64,000 bases of DNA from Micropterus salmoides (taxonomy: Eukaryota > Chordata > Actinopteri > Centrarchiformes > Centrarchidae), in the NCBI RefSeq assembly GCF_014851395.1, contig NW_024041150.1, positions 31,312,305 through 31,376,304 on the forward strand, read 5' to 3'. This document shows positions 47,788 to 58,510 of the stretch, one piece after another (position 1 is the stretch's first letter; every line of letters starts with the position of its first letter). Made by a program: the position numbers and the translations under genes. The notes under the pieces are model-generated. The model made no database searches. It saw only the letters and a program-made list of their open reading frames with translations, and was not told where the DNA came from.

Positions 47788-48790
47788 TACAAACGTGGAC
47801 AAAATTGTTGGTACCATAGGTGTCATTTACACTGGGGGCGCTGGGGACATGTCCCCATCACATTTTGAAATGGATGATTTTGTCCCCATCACTGTCATGA
47901 TACTGTCTGTATTTTTTGTTTTTTTGTCTGCTTTATTCGTTCTGTGTTCTGAGTCCAGTTCCTGTTTGATTCTTGTCTTGTGTTTTGTTGCTGACGTCTT
48001 GTGTGCAGTCTTCTGTTCTGTTAGTCCTGTCTTATAGTTCTAGTCCTGTCTTTGTTGTTTCTGCCTGTCTGGCTTAGTTACCTCTCCCTGTTTGGTTGTT
48101 TGATATCAGATTGTTCTGTTGGTTTTTTGAATTTTTGAGTTTTGTTTAAAATAAACCCAGAGAACTGAAGCTGAACCTGTTTGTGCCCTGCATTTGGGTC
48201 CTCAACTTGCTTTTGAGGTTGGAAGGGTACCTTCTCCAGACTACATGTTTCAGCTCCTTCCACAGATGTTCAAAAGGATTTAGATCAGGGCTCATAGAGG
48301 ACCACTTCAGAATAGTCCAATGTTTTGCTCTTAGCCATTCTTGGGTGTTTTAAGCTGTTGCAAGACCCATGACCTGCGACTGAGACCAAGATTCCTCACA
48401 CTGGGCAGAACATTTCTCTCCAGAATGACTTGATAGTCTTAAGATTTCATTGTACCCTTTACAGATTCAAGACACCCTGTGCCAGATGCAGCAAAGCAGT
48501 CCCAAAACATAGCCAAGCCTCCTCCTACCTTCAGTAGGTACAGTGTTCTTTTCTTTATATGCTTCATTTTTGGGTCTGCGAGAAATAGAGCTGACTGGAG
48601 CAAACAGCTCTAGTTTTGTCTCATCTGTCCAAAGGACATTCTCCCAGAAGCTTTGTGGCATTTTTCCAATTTGCATTCTTGCTTTTTTATAATTTGCTTT
48701 CAACAGTGGTGTCTTCCATTAAGTCCACTTTGGCTTATTTACGTATAAATAACTGATTCATCACATCTTTGACTCTGTCCTTCTTTGGGA
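47788..48790 (-). mobile_element. decayed Tc1-like transposon (family 3), interrupted by LTR-like sequence
   Basis: A Tc1-type terminal repeat word (cgtggacaaaattgttggta) lies at 47795-47814. The minus-strand transposase remnant follows at about 48205-48720: MPQSFWENVLWTDETKLELF, KEKNTVPT, FAASGTG and the inverse-strand SPDLNPFEHLWKELKH. Frameshifts and stops are frequent, and the second catalytic Asp region is lost. Between the end and the transposase lies 47893-48203, starting TGTCATGA and ending ctgcatttgggtcctca after ataaaccc, which looks like part of a Gypsy-type LTR. Confidence 0.65.
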
Positions 48791-48799
48791 AGAAAATTT

Positions 48800-51185
48800 C
48801 TTTCACATTTGGCATAGTTGGCAGGATTGGATGCTCCACTGATCAACTCTTAGGTCCAAACTACAGGTAACATTACTGGTAGTGAAAGTCCAAGTGAAAG
48901 GGAAACCGCCTGACTTTTGGACCGGGTCCTGACTGTGTGGTGACCGGCTGGACGCTCCAATTGACTTAAAATAATGAATACGGTGTTTTGAATCATTTCT
49001 TGCAATTGGAAAAAAAAGCCTAGATTGATAGAGTATGTGGGAAATGTTTATCAGAATTCGACGTAAAACCTTCGTGGTAGTCAGATGTTTCTGGTAGTTT
49101 CGGTCAGACATCATTCCAGAAAAAGTTCTCCCAAGTGGGGTTTTGTAGAACTATAAATAAACCTTAATTGTCAATCCTTCAGGGTATTTGAAGATAGATC
49201 GGGTGTGGTGATAACCAGTCTCATGTAAATCCCGAAGAGCGTATTAGACTAAAAAAAAAATAATAAAGTAACAGCCTATTTGCAAATCCTGAGTGATTCT
49301 GGAAACAAAAAGAAAAAAGACCTGCGTGTTTATGAAACAAGGGTGAGCCCTTGCTGCAGCGGCCTCAGACCTGTGGCTGTTGTTTGCATGTTATTCTCTC
49401 TTTGTCTCTCTGCTGCTATAAAACGGTCCTATCTTAAGTAATATTAAATATATATACATATGAATATACGTATATACTATGAGTAGTTCTGTTATGCTAA
49501 GTAACACATGCCTAGAAATAAATTAAAGATGTTTTCATGTAAAGTCCTATAGAGGATTTAAGAGGTTTTTGTGGTTTTAAAAGTGTTTGTTCCAAACATT
49601 ATGCCCCACTAAGAATAGGAAAAAATGAAAGTGGGTGTATGTATGAGATTTTATGAACTGCATATAGGCTACAGAAGAGTGAACTGCTCGGGATGTGATC
49701 ATACAGGTCATCTGGTGGAAGTTTACCAGACTTATTGTGTGCTTGATAAGATCTAACCATATACAATATGGGAAGATCAGAGTGATTGTGTTTTTTGTGT
49801 CATTTACTTTGCGATGACTCCCAGTCTGTTCTCTGCCACCACAGACGCTTTTAACTCCCTTGTTCATTCAGTAACAGTCCCAACTCGTTATTGGTCCATG
49901 ACAAAAAAATGTCTGGTGCGGGTCTTCATCTGTAGTAGGCTACTATATTCTTTCACCAAATCTACTGTAACTACAGAACAAACAATCTGCTTCATGTTTA
50001 CAACAGAGGATGGAGAACAGTTCTGATACGTAGCTAAAACTCTGGTGTGGACGGAGATCATATTTGTTTTAAAACTCCATTTTTAAAAATATAGCCACGA
50101 GCGGCAATGATTGGGATCCAAGCAAGTCGTGAAAAACACAACATTTGACATTTGCAGAGAAGAAGAGCAGATGCAGATGACGATTAAAGTGATCAAAGAA
50201 TTTGCACTTTGAAATAATTGGGGAAATGCAAATTAGATTTTTACAGCATCACCTTGAGTGTCATTAAATGTACCTGACTACTGGGTGAAATGCTCAAACC
50301 ACCTGCGACATTTTGTGTTTCCAAGGTTTAAAGTTTAAGCTGGACAAACACTTTTAAGCAGCGAAAATTAAGAAGAAAGTGTCTTGGGATCCAAATAAAA
50401 TATAGAGTAGGTGACTTACTGACTGAGCCACTAGTGACAGGTTATTTCAACACACCTTCTCACAAGTTGAGGTAGTAATGTTGCATGTGCCAGACCTGGA
50501 GAGTTTTGTCAGTTTACACTTAAAATGCTGCGTGAAAATTCATGCATCATTCTGCTGGATTTGGGTGTGTTAACAATTATTTTGATGGCATTTGATCCAA
50601 AACTGAGCAAAAAAGAAAAAAGATCACTGCAGACTCACTGTTTGACCGATCAAAAAACCCTTGGAAACACTTGATATCGGCCATCTAGAGAATGTCTGTG
50701 TTGATTTTGTTAGCGTTTTAACATCTATATCTCCACAAGTCTTTCTTCAATGATTTAGCATTCTGAAAAATTTAGAGTGACTGACTTCTGAACTGACCAT
50801 AGGTTGCAGTGAGGCAAACATATCAGTGGATGTGCTGAAAAAATTTCAGCTCTCTAGGACGTACAGGTGATTTTCTTACATTTTTGGAAGTTTGGAATGA
50901 AAAATGTCTAGCAATTTACAATTTAAGCCACACCCACATTGAGCAATCATTACCAAATTTTATACATCAACTGAGTAGTGACCCTAATATGAATTCATAT
51001 GTTTAACAAGTTTGATCCGTTTATTGCTATTTAATCACAGCAAAATGTTTAGTTTGGGATCATATAGCTGTCGTAATGGTGAGTTGTGTTTATTCACATT
51101 ATCGTGTTGTGTGTGAACACTTGGCAGTTGTCCAGCGACAAAACTCCCGCGAGGAGAGCGTTGAATGGATTAAATTTGCATTTGG
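48800..51185. other. spacer without recognisable gene
   Basis: Short frames only. No motif or splice-bounded exon is convincing. Confidence 0.4.
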
Positions 51186-51868
51186 TCAACACAGTCTCAC
51201 TCCCTACTCGTCAAATGTCTGACGCATGGTCAAGGCCCTTTGTCGTCGCTTTTTAAAGACTTGGGTAGCCCTTTTGCATCAAATATTGACGTTTAGGGAC
51301 CCACAGTCAAGTTAGCAAACGCTTAGCAACAATCAATATGCAATATCCGGTTACACTTTCAAGATAAAACGTAACGTTTCGATACATTGCCATGTTGAAA
51401 CGCGCATTATTAAAGTCGTGAAACGTTGCAGTTTCGTTAGGTTTAGGCACAGAAAGTACTTGGTTGGGTTTAGGCAACAAAACTACTTGGTTAAGGTTAG
51501 GAAAAGATCATGGTTTGGGTTAAAATAGCTATGTATGTCAATTAAGACTTAAGTTAACTAACGTTAATGTCAATTTACCTCACTCGCCTAAATAAAAACA
51601 TTTAATGTTTTGTTTCGCACGGGACACAAACCCTGTTCTCCTGCTTCAAGGTCTGGGTTCTGGCCCTCTATCCACCCCAATCACCTCCTTACTTCGTCTT
51701 TTCTCTTAAATATCATACTTGCCTTTACCATCAGAAACTGACACAACAGGGCTTCCCTCAATACATCGAACTATGACGTCAAAGGGATCCCTAGTGCGTC
51801 ACAAACTGACGATTATGGCTCTTGACCAAGCGTCCATATGTGACGACTTGGGAGTGAGACCGGGTTGA
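51186..51868. mobile_element. MITE with imperfect long inverted ends and TTTGG duplication
   Basis: The left end (tcaacacagtctcactccct) and the inverse of the right end (tcaacccggtctcactccca) match over about 60 bases, including the later acgc-tggtcaag words. The element is flanked by TTTGG at 51181-51185 and 51869-51873. It is 683 bases long with no coding capacity. The superfamily is not certain; a 5-base duplication would be unusual for hAT or Tc1. Confidence 0.7.
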
Positions 51869-52351
51869 TTTGGTATGAATGCATGATAAAACGGAGTAGT
51901 GTAGATGGGGCCTTAATGTCAGAGACAACTCCTTCACACTTAGCAAGTACTGTTTCCCTGGCTGACCAAATCCAGAAAGAAGCTGACATACAGAGGAGGG
52001 AACAAACACTGTACCCTGACCTGAAGACTCTCTCCCAAACCCAAACCCCAGTGACTGAAGAAAGACAAAATGGAAAAAACACTATCTTCCTAATATCTTC
52101 CTAACTTCTCCTCTTCCTGAGCCAAGAAGAAGGAAGGGTTGAACACCTACTGCTCATGGTGACATTTCCAAATCCCCAGCCTCGACCACCTGGTGAGAGT
52201 GAAAAAACAGTATTTACATAACAAAAATACATACAGTTAACACCAGATTTTTTAAACACTCCCTAGTTTGACATTTAATGTACAAAGTGTTAAAAGTGAC
52301 AATTCTTGTAGTCTCAGGAACAAAAGTCTCACTTATCACATTTAAAGTTCA

Positions 52352-52599
52352 ATTTCAATTCAATTTTTCAATTCAATTTTATTTATATAGCGCCAAATCA
52401 CAACAACAGTTATCTCACAGCGCTTTTCATAAAAGAGCAGGTCTAGACCGTACTCTATGATGTTATTTACAGAAGCCCAACAGTTCCCACCAAGAGCAAG
52501 CACTAGGCGACAGAGGCAAGGAAAAACTTCCTTTTAAGAGGCAGAAACCTCGAGCAGAACCATGGCTCAGGGTGGGCGGCCATCTGCCTCGACCGGTTG

Positions 52600-52653
<54 letters not shown>

Positions 52654-53120
52654 CAAAGAGAAAAAGAGAGGGATGGAAGGAGAGAGAGAGGGAGCCATCC
52701 TGCACAATATACACACACAGAGGTACAGACAGTGAAGGTGATGTTGCTATGGACTAAATGAAAAATCGTACAGATATTTATAGTAGTGTTAATGGTAACA
52801 GTCGTAATGTTAATTATTATAATAACAATAATAATAATAGGACTAGTAACAATAGTCGTTGCAGCAGAGGGTGTCGAGCAGGAACACGGGGGCAGCAGGT
52901 GACCCGCAGCCACAGATCCAGACTCCACAGCTCCAGAGCCAGAAAACCTGCAGGAAGTGAAAGGAGGAGAGAGGAGAGGGACGAGAAAGCACAAGACTAC
53001 CAGAAAGGGGAGAAGTTGTGTTAGTAACATGCAATAATGGGATGAGGTTGCATACAGAGGGAGAGAAAGTAGAGGAGAGAGGAGCTCAGTGCATCATAGG
53101 AAGTGCTTCCTACTGCCCCT
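52352..53120. repeat. abundant fish interspersed repeat (attttatttatatagcgcc ...) with (GA)n
   Basis: The block begins caattttatttatatagcgcc and continues through cagcgcttttca, caagcactaggcgacagagg and gggcggccatctgcctcg. It then has a (GA)n microsatellite (about 52602-52650) and runs to gagctcagtgcatcatagg. This is a familiar teleost repeat. The long open frames here arise from its base composition. Confidence 0.75.
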
Positions 53121-53124
53121 AAAA

Positions 53125-54680
53125 CATCAAATTTTTCATCAACATTTCTGATACATTTGAAACAACTATCAGACTTGCTCACACACACACAAAGTCACAT
53201 TCTTGTAGAAAACGGTGCCATTGTGGGAATGCCCTCAGGCGCCATGCAACTCTGCCATCCTGCCTGTAAAGAAAGAAGTAAAAGAGGGTTGGAGTTTCGA
53301 GATTTCTCGGTTCTGTTTTCACATTTGTAGAATGGGTAGTGATGATATATTTGTGTGTTTCTGCCAAACCAGGGGATCGTTTAAGTGACACAATGTCACT
53401 ATTTAGTTTTATTTTGTCAGAGAATGGTCATAGGGTTTTTTTCAAATAATAAGGTGCATTTTGTTCCAAAATAGGTGTGTTAATTTGGATAAGGAATTGG
53501 GTACAGGAAATCTAAGATTTTCCAAAACAAAAGTCTAAATTCTTTTGGCTCTAGCAGGCTATAGCCATCCGTGGATTACAATCTTTTTTGTGGAGATTTT
53601 TACTGACTCATAGCACCTTGACTGGCTTTTGTGATTTTAACGATTTGAAGTAGGATTGTGTCTAGCTCTTCTTTTGATTCAGGCCTTACTCAGTTAAATC
53701 TTTCTGTCTTTTTAACTTTAACTCAGTTTTTTGTTTTTGTAGATTTTGTTTCTTTCACTCTAGGAACAAGACACGACATATGCATTAAATGAAATTTTCT
53801 TCCACAGGGAGAACTCCTGCCCACAAAAGATGTTCTCATCAACCCATTGTTTGCATTCTTTTTTCATCTGCTTACTAATGCTGTATGCAAATGTTAGGCC
53901 CATACTGGTTTCAAACGACCCAGTGTAAAAAGTAAATGCAAAGTAGATGCTGTCTGTCTCCCCCATGTGCAAATGCTTTCTCCTGAATTTTTTTTCCCTC
54001 TAAAGATGTTTGCTGGCATGGTCTCAACCATGGATCAAAAGGAGAGATGGGAAATATTGTAAATATTACGGTGTGCACCAAGTTTTTTTTTTCCAGTATT
54101 GTTAAGTGCTGTGCTGAAAATTATTTTAATAAATGTATATTTTCTTCTAACAAAACTAATGATCTAATGAAACTGAACATTTGCATATAAGACATGAGAG
54201 GTGCAATGCGGATGAATAACATTGTTTTCAAAATAGGTAAACTTTGACAGAGCTCGGCATACTTTATTAAAGACATGCATTTAACCATGCTCATACTTTT
54301 TCCTGATCCTACATCAGGAAAACTCAACATTCAGACAGGCAGTGAAAACAGTGACATCATCCTTGGCATTTTGGATCATTCCAGGTGATACGGACAACTT
54401 CAGCTGTCGCCAAAGGAGCTGAGTGGAGCAAGTGGGCCCATACATCCCAACGCAAAGTTTTTTCCTGTGATGCCTTTTCCTACCATAGGAGCACCTGACA
54501 GATGGAAAATTGGAGGGAAAATCTGCTGCAAATCATTGCCTGCAGTGTTTTATCCTCGTCCTGGTCAGTCCAATCCTGGTCACCAGGTCAACACCAAGAT
54601 GACAGCCGCTTATACAAGTGTATGAGTTTACAATAAACAGACTCCACTACTCATCTAACAGCAACACCTACATATGAACA
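53125..54680. other. spacer without recognisable gene
   Basis: No supported exon. Short low-complexity tracts only. Confidence 0.4.
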
Positions 54681-55525
54681 TGGCGCCCCCCGAGGCAGAC
54701 GTGTTTGCTCTGCTCCCAAATGCAGGGTTTTTCTTTTTTTTTTTTTCTGGAGTGCATAACACACACTAACACACACAGTCATTTTGAATTTACTGGTTTT
54801 ATACCACCAGAGCTACAGCACATTCTTTGCTCCCGAGGCCACCACCACTACTCCCAGGAAGGCCCTGAAGCTCCGAGCTCGACTGAACAAGCTGGCCCAA
54901 GGAGTGCCCACCAGAGGAAAGAGGGGAGGGCTTCATGCTAGACTAAAAGTCCAAGCTAGCCAACCACCACTACCCAGCCTCCTGCTAGCCAACGTGCGAT
55001 CGCAGGAAAATAAACTGGACGAGCTCAGAACCAGGATTACAGTCCAACGAGAAATGCGAGAGTGCTGCGCTCTAATTTTCACCGAAACCTGGCTCTCAGG
55101 TAGCGTGCTAGAAAACACAGCTACAGACTCACTCCGTGCACCGGGGAGACCGGACTGCAGTCTCCGACAAGACCAGTAAGACCAGTGCAACCTACGGACT
55201 GTATTCCCTAAATACTACCAACACGTAGACATTCCCACCCGTGAAAAGAATACACTGGATCATGTTTACAGCAACATACATGGTGCATACAGAGCTGCAC
55301 CCCGCCCCCACTTCGGACTTTAGGACCACATCTCTCTGTTCCATCTCCTCTGTACCCGGCCTACAGACAAAGACTGAAACAAACCCTGCCACCAAACAAG
55401 TTAAACTCTGGACCCCAGAGACTGAGAGAACCCTGCAGGACTGTTTTGCTCAAACAGGCTGGGATGTGTCACTCAGGAGGACTCTTCGGTCAGCAGGACG
55501 ACAGGACTATGCTGAACCATAAAGA
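54681..55525 (+). mobile_element. L2-like LINE fragment (endonuclease region, internally deleted)
   Basis: The plus strand reads LPSLLLANVRSQENKLDELR, MRECCALIFTETWLSGSVLE, a break, then YQHVDIPTREKNTLDHVYSN and AYRAAPRPHFGL, stop, DHISLF. These are the start and end of the AP-type endonuclease of fish L2 elements with the middle missing. It is inactive. Confidence 0.8.
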
Positions 55526-55529
55526 CATG

Positions 55530-56783
55530 GAATATCTCATCTAACAAGAATGTGAATAAGTGTATTTTCCAAAATGTTATATTCCTTTAAGTATTTCAAG
55601 AGGTTTTATCTGCCTATTTGTCTCGACTCAAAACTTTAGTCCACTGTTGTTGGGTCAGTGGATTTCAGCTGATAGTCTAGGTGAAATGTGTCTGGGGTCA
55701 ACAAGATTGGAGGCTACACTCACCTACGTTCTCTGCGACCTCCAACTGCTCATTACTCTGAAAGACAAGTCCATTTTTGACACTAAAACAGCATCCTCTT
55801 ACTGTCCTGACAGTGGAGGTGAGGAAAATGTTTTGCATTTCATCAAGTCCAATATTCTCCACCTAAAACTGCTGCCTGCTAGACGCTGATGAGAGCAGTG
55901 GGAGTGAACCTGAAAGACACTATAAAGATCCACAGAGCACACTACAAAGTTGGGTGATAATTCTTCTTTCTCATTAAAATGGTTATATGATCCATTGTTA
56001 ATATAAAATTATTTATTATAGCCGCTTTAAGAAAGGTAGTGCCTATTTACATCGCTTTTCAATAGTTCTCTTATTGTACTGGAGAGCACTGGCCTGTACT
56101 ACGACGTGAGGTAACTGGTTTATCCAGGTAACTTCAGGAGTAACTTCATGACGTCTGGTGTATCTTCCTGATTAACCCGTACTACGAAAGGTGGATAGGT
56201 GTTTACCAAGGTCTGTTGCCATGGCAATTTACGCTGCATCTCTAAACTGCTCCAAAACTGCAGGTTTTGTTTGTGATTAACTCGAGGTTACCCTGTATAC
56301 ATGGACTACACACCACATCTGAACTCAGTGTCAATGATGAGAAGTAGGATATTAATGCATGCACTAGATACATATATATTTATATTTACATTTATTATTT
56401 AAGATCATCCTGAATTGTTCCACTGCGGTTGCAGCTGAAGTGAAGTTATTCTTAACACAACAGCATTATTTTCATTCAGCAAGCCCAGCAGCTTCAGTGA
56501 TTTTAGGGAGATCTTAAGTAATTAACGGGACAGTTTCTTAGATGTAGCCCGTGTGTAGGCTACACTTGAATTATCCCAAGTGTATTCCCATATTTAGATT
56601 GACTATTTTACGTGTCCAAAAAATACAGAGCCAGGGTGGGGGTTAATAAACCGAGAAAAAAAATCCTAGATGAAAGTTTTAAATTTACGAGAACAAAAGT
56701 CAGAAAAATTCCCTGAAATTAAAATCACAAAAAATTCCTTATCTCTGGTGTCGTCTGAATACGCCCAATCCATGTCAAAGTCT
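55530..56783. other. spacer, partly repeat-derived
   Basis: A frame at 55560-55889 is open but unrecognised. About 56090-56260 resembles a fish MITE (ctgtactacgacgtgaggtaac). No gene is supported. Confidence 0.4.
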
Positions 56784-56861
56784 CTAAGGTGCACGATCAT
56801 ATAGTGAGTGTGGGCTTAACTCACCTATTTCCTCACTGCTAAAGTCTAATAAATTGGTGGC

Positions 56862-57200
56862 ATATACAAGGAATTCATTTATTAATTTGCATTTCAGTAA
56901 CTCAACGCCCTTAGAGACAAACGTGGACTTCTTGTTACAAGGAGCTTCAACCCAGCATCCATGCTGAGACACTGCAACAGAAGCACAGTTTCCCAAATTC
57001 TGTGTGCCGCTCATGCCGCTCAGCCAGTACCTGAAGGATGTTTCTTGTCCATCCGACCACATCCAGGCATCATTGAACAGACCGATCCACACTTCCTGGT
57101 TCCTGACTAAACTGTCATCTATCTCTGTATTAATCACCTCATTGCTATGTCAGTGTGGTTACTTCTGCAAAGCTTTTAACTGTCCACCAAGCTTGTTCCT
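56862..57200 (-). pseudogene. broken C-type lectin domain exon (unit G)
   Basis: The C-terminal part reads NTEIDDSLVRNQEVWIGLFN, DAWMWSDGQETSFRYW, LGNCASVAVSQHGCWVEAPC, then STFVSKG, where the family's final FVC has become FVS. Upstream, the expected YCR...HTDLA part is visible only in another frame (LCRSNHTDIAMR), so a frameshift separates the halves. No intact acceptor was found. It lies directly beside the 57.2-kb duplicated block. Confidence 0.75.
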
Positions 57201-57210
57201 CTTGAGTAAT

Positions 57211-57540
57211 AAACATATGTTGTCATGTCATCCTGCTGACCTAAGGAGACATACAGGGAAACAGCAGCAAAAGTGAATTTCAGATCTTTCTTCTGCAAAG
57301 CAAGCAGGGGTCATGCATGAGATTAACAGTAAGAAACACTTTTTCCACAAAAGGTTCCTTTAGATGGCTTTAAAATGACATACTCTCAAAATAGAGGGAC
57401 ATGCATGCAAACAGTACATCCTCCTCATATAGTGGTTTGCAGGAAGGGAAAATGTATGCAAATTTAAGGTAAATATCTACTCTTGCACAATAACAGGATG
57501 AAAGTCAATTCTGTTGTCGGTGATGCTAATGTGTTAGTAA
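57211..57540. repeat. duplicated block, copy 2 (pairs with 35141-35505)
   Basis: Closely matches copy 1 from gttgtcatgtcatcctgctgacc to gtcggtgatgctaa. It is followed, after an inserted repeat (about 57541-57715), by tattaactttagttgttct, the empty counterpart of the MITE site in copy 1. Confidence 0.85.
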
Positions 57541-57810
57541 GCAGTGGTTGTGAAACTTTTTGTCTTGTGGCCTGGAAAATGTATCAATATCACCTCAATA
57601 CAGGTTATGATCAGTGAACAAAGAGTGATTTGAGAAACATGATAGGATAGTAAAATACATTGTACATATCACCTTTTTAAAGACAAAACCAGTGGTTCCC
57701 AATCTTTTTGGGTTGTGACATCAGAAAATATTAACTTTAGTTGTTCTGAAGTGTTAGTCCATATATTTAAAGACCTGTCAACACCTTTTGGACTGACAGC
57801 TTTACAGTGA

Positions 57811-57993
57811 TGGTGCATAGATAAGATGCTTGCCTTTGGTGTGGGAGACCTGGGTTCAATTCCCACTGTGAGACATCCACCATGTGTCCCTGAGCAAGAC
57901 ACTGAACCCCTAGTTGCTCCAGAGGCATGCGACCTCCGACATGTATAGCAATTGTAAGACACTTTGGATAAAAGCATCAGCTAAATGTAAATT
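57811..57993 (+). mobile_element. tRNA-derived SINE
   Basis: The tRNA-like head has a B-box (gggttcaattcccac) preceded by gcttgcctttggtgtgggag. It is followed by ccctgagcaagacactgaacccctagttgctccagaggc and the tail ttggataaaagcatcagctaaatgtaa, typical of teleost SINEs. An open frame on the minus strand across it is not a gene. Confidence 0.9.
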
Positions 57994-58510
57994 TAATTTG
58001 CATATTTGAACGTACATGTCAGTAATTAACTGCGTAAGTTCTGTGGTGATATGGTTTAGTTATTTTGTTTATCTTATTCACCTGCCTTGGCAAATGTTGG
58101 CAAATTTGCGCATTTTAATTAGTTAACCTAATTTCCATATCAATGTGTCGATTGTGATGACATAGGCTACATTTTACTGTACTCACCTGTAGTGTCTCCA
58201 TTAGGTACAAGTATGTACATGTACAGCCTGTATGGCCATGATATTGCCTAAGCTGAACTTTAGCCAACTTATTACATTAGCTAGTAGCTCATTATGCATG
58301 TTAGCCAGATACTAGTTGACTATATTTTGTCTTTTGGCTAATTAGCAGTAAACTCGAGGCACAGGTAGCTAAGTCTTTCGTTGATCACAACTCACCTCCA
58401 CACAAGCTGGGATGGAAGATTTATGTGATAAGGAGAGAGGCAGAGCATCGAAATGACAAATCTCCCCACCTGATATTTAGATTTTTTAATCAATAATTAT
58501 ATCTGACAGT

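Noticed and set aside
52503..53030. 175-residue minus-strand frame with Leu/Ser repeats
   Set aside because: It lies across a (GA)n microsatellite and a common fish repeat, so the frame is a by-product of low complexity.
53760..53972. 70-residue minus-strand frame
   Set aside because: No family resemblance, splice border or repeat match that I can support.
55560..55889. 109-residue plus-strand frame next to an L2-like fragment
   Set aside because: No recognised motif and no splice borders, adjacent to repeat debris. I cannot support it as a gene.
57811..57885. Possible tRNA gene
   Set aside because: The tRNA-like head continues into a SINE body and tail, and a complete cloverleaf was not evident.
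57669..57977. 102-residue minus-strand frame
   Set aside because: It is the reverse strand of a tRNA-derived SINE and flanking repeat.
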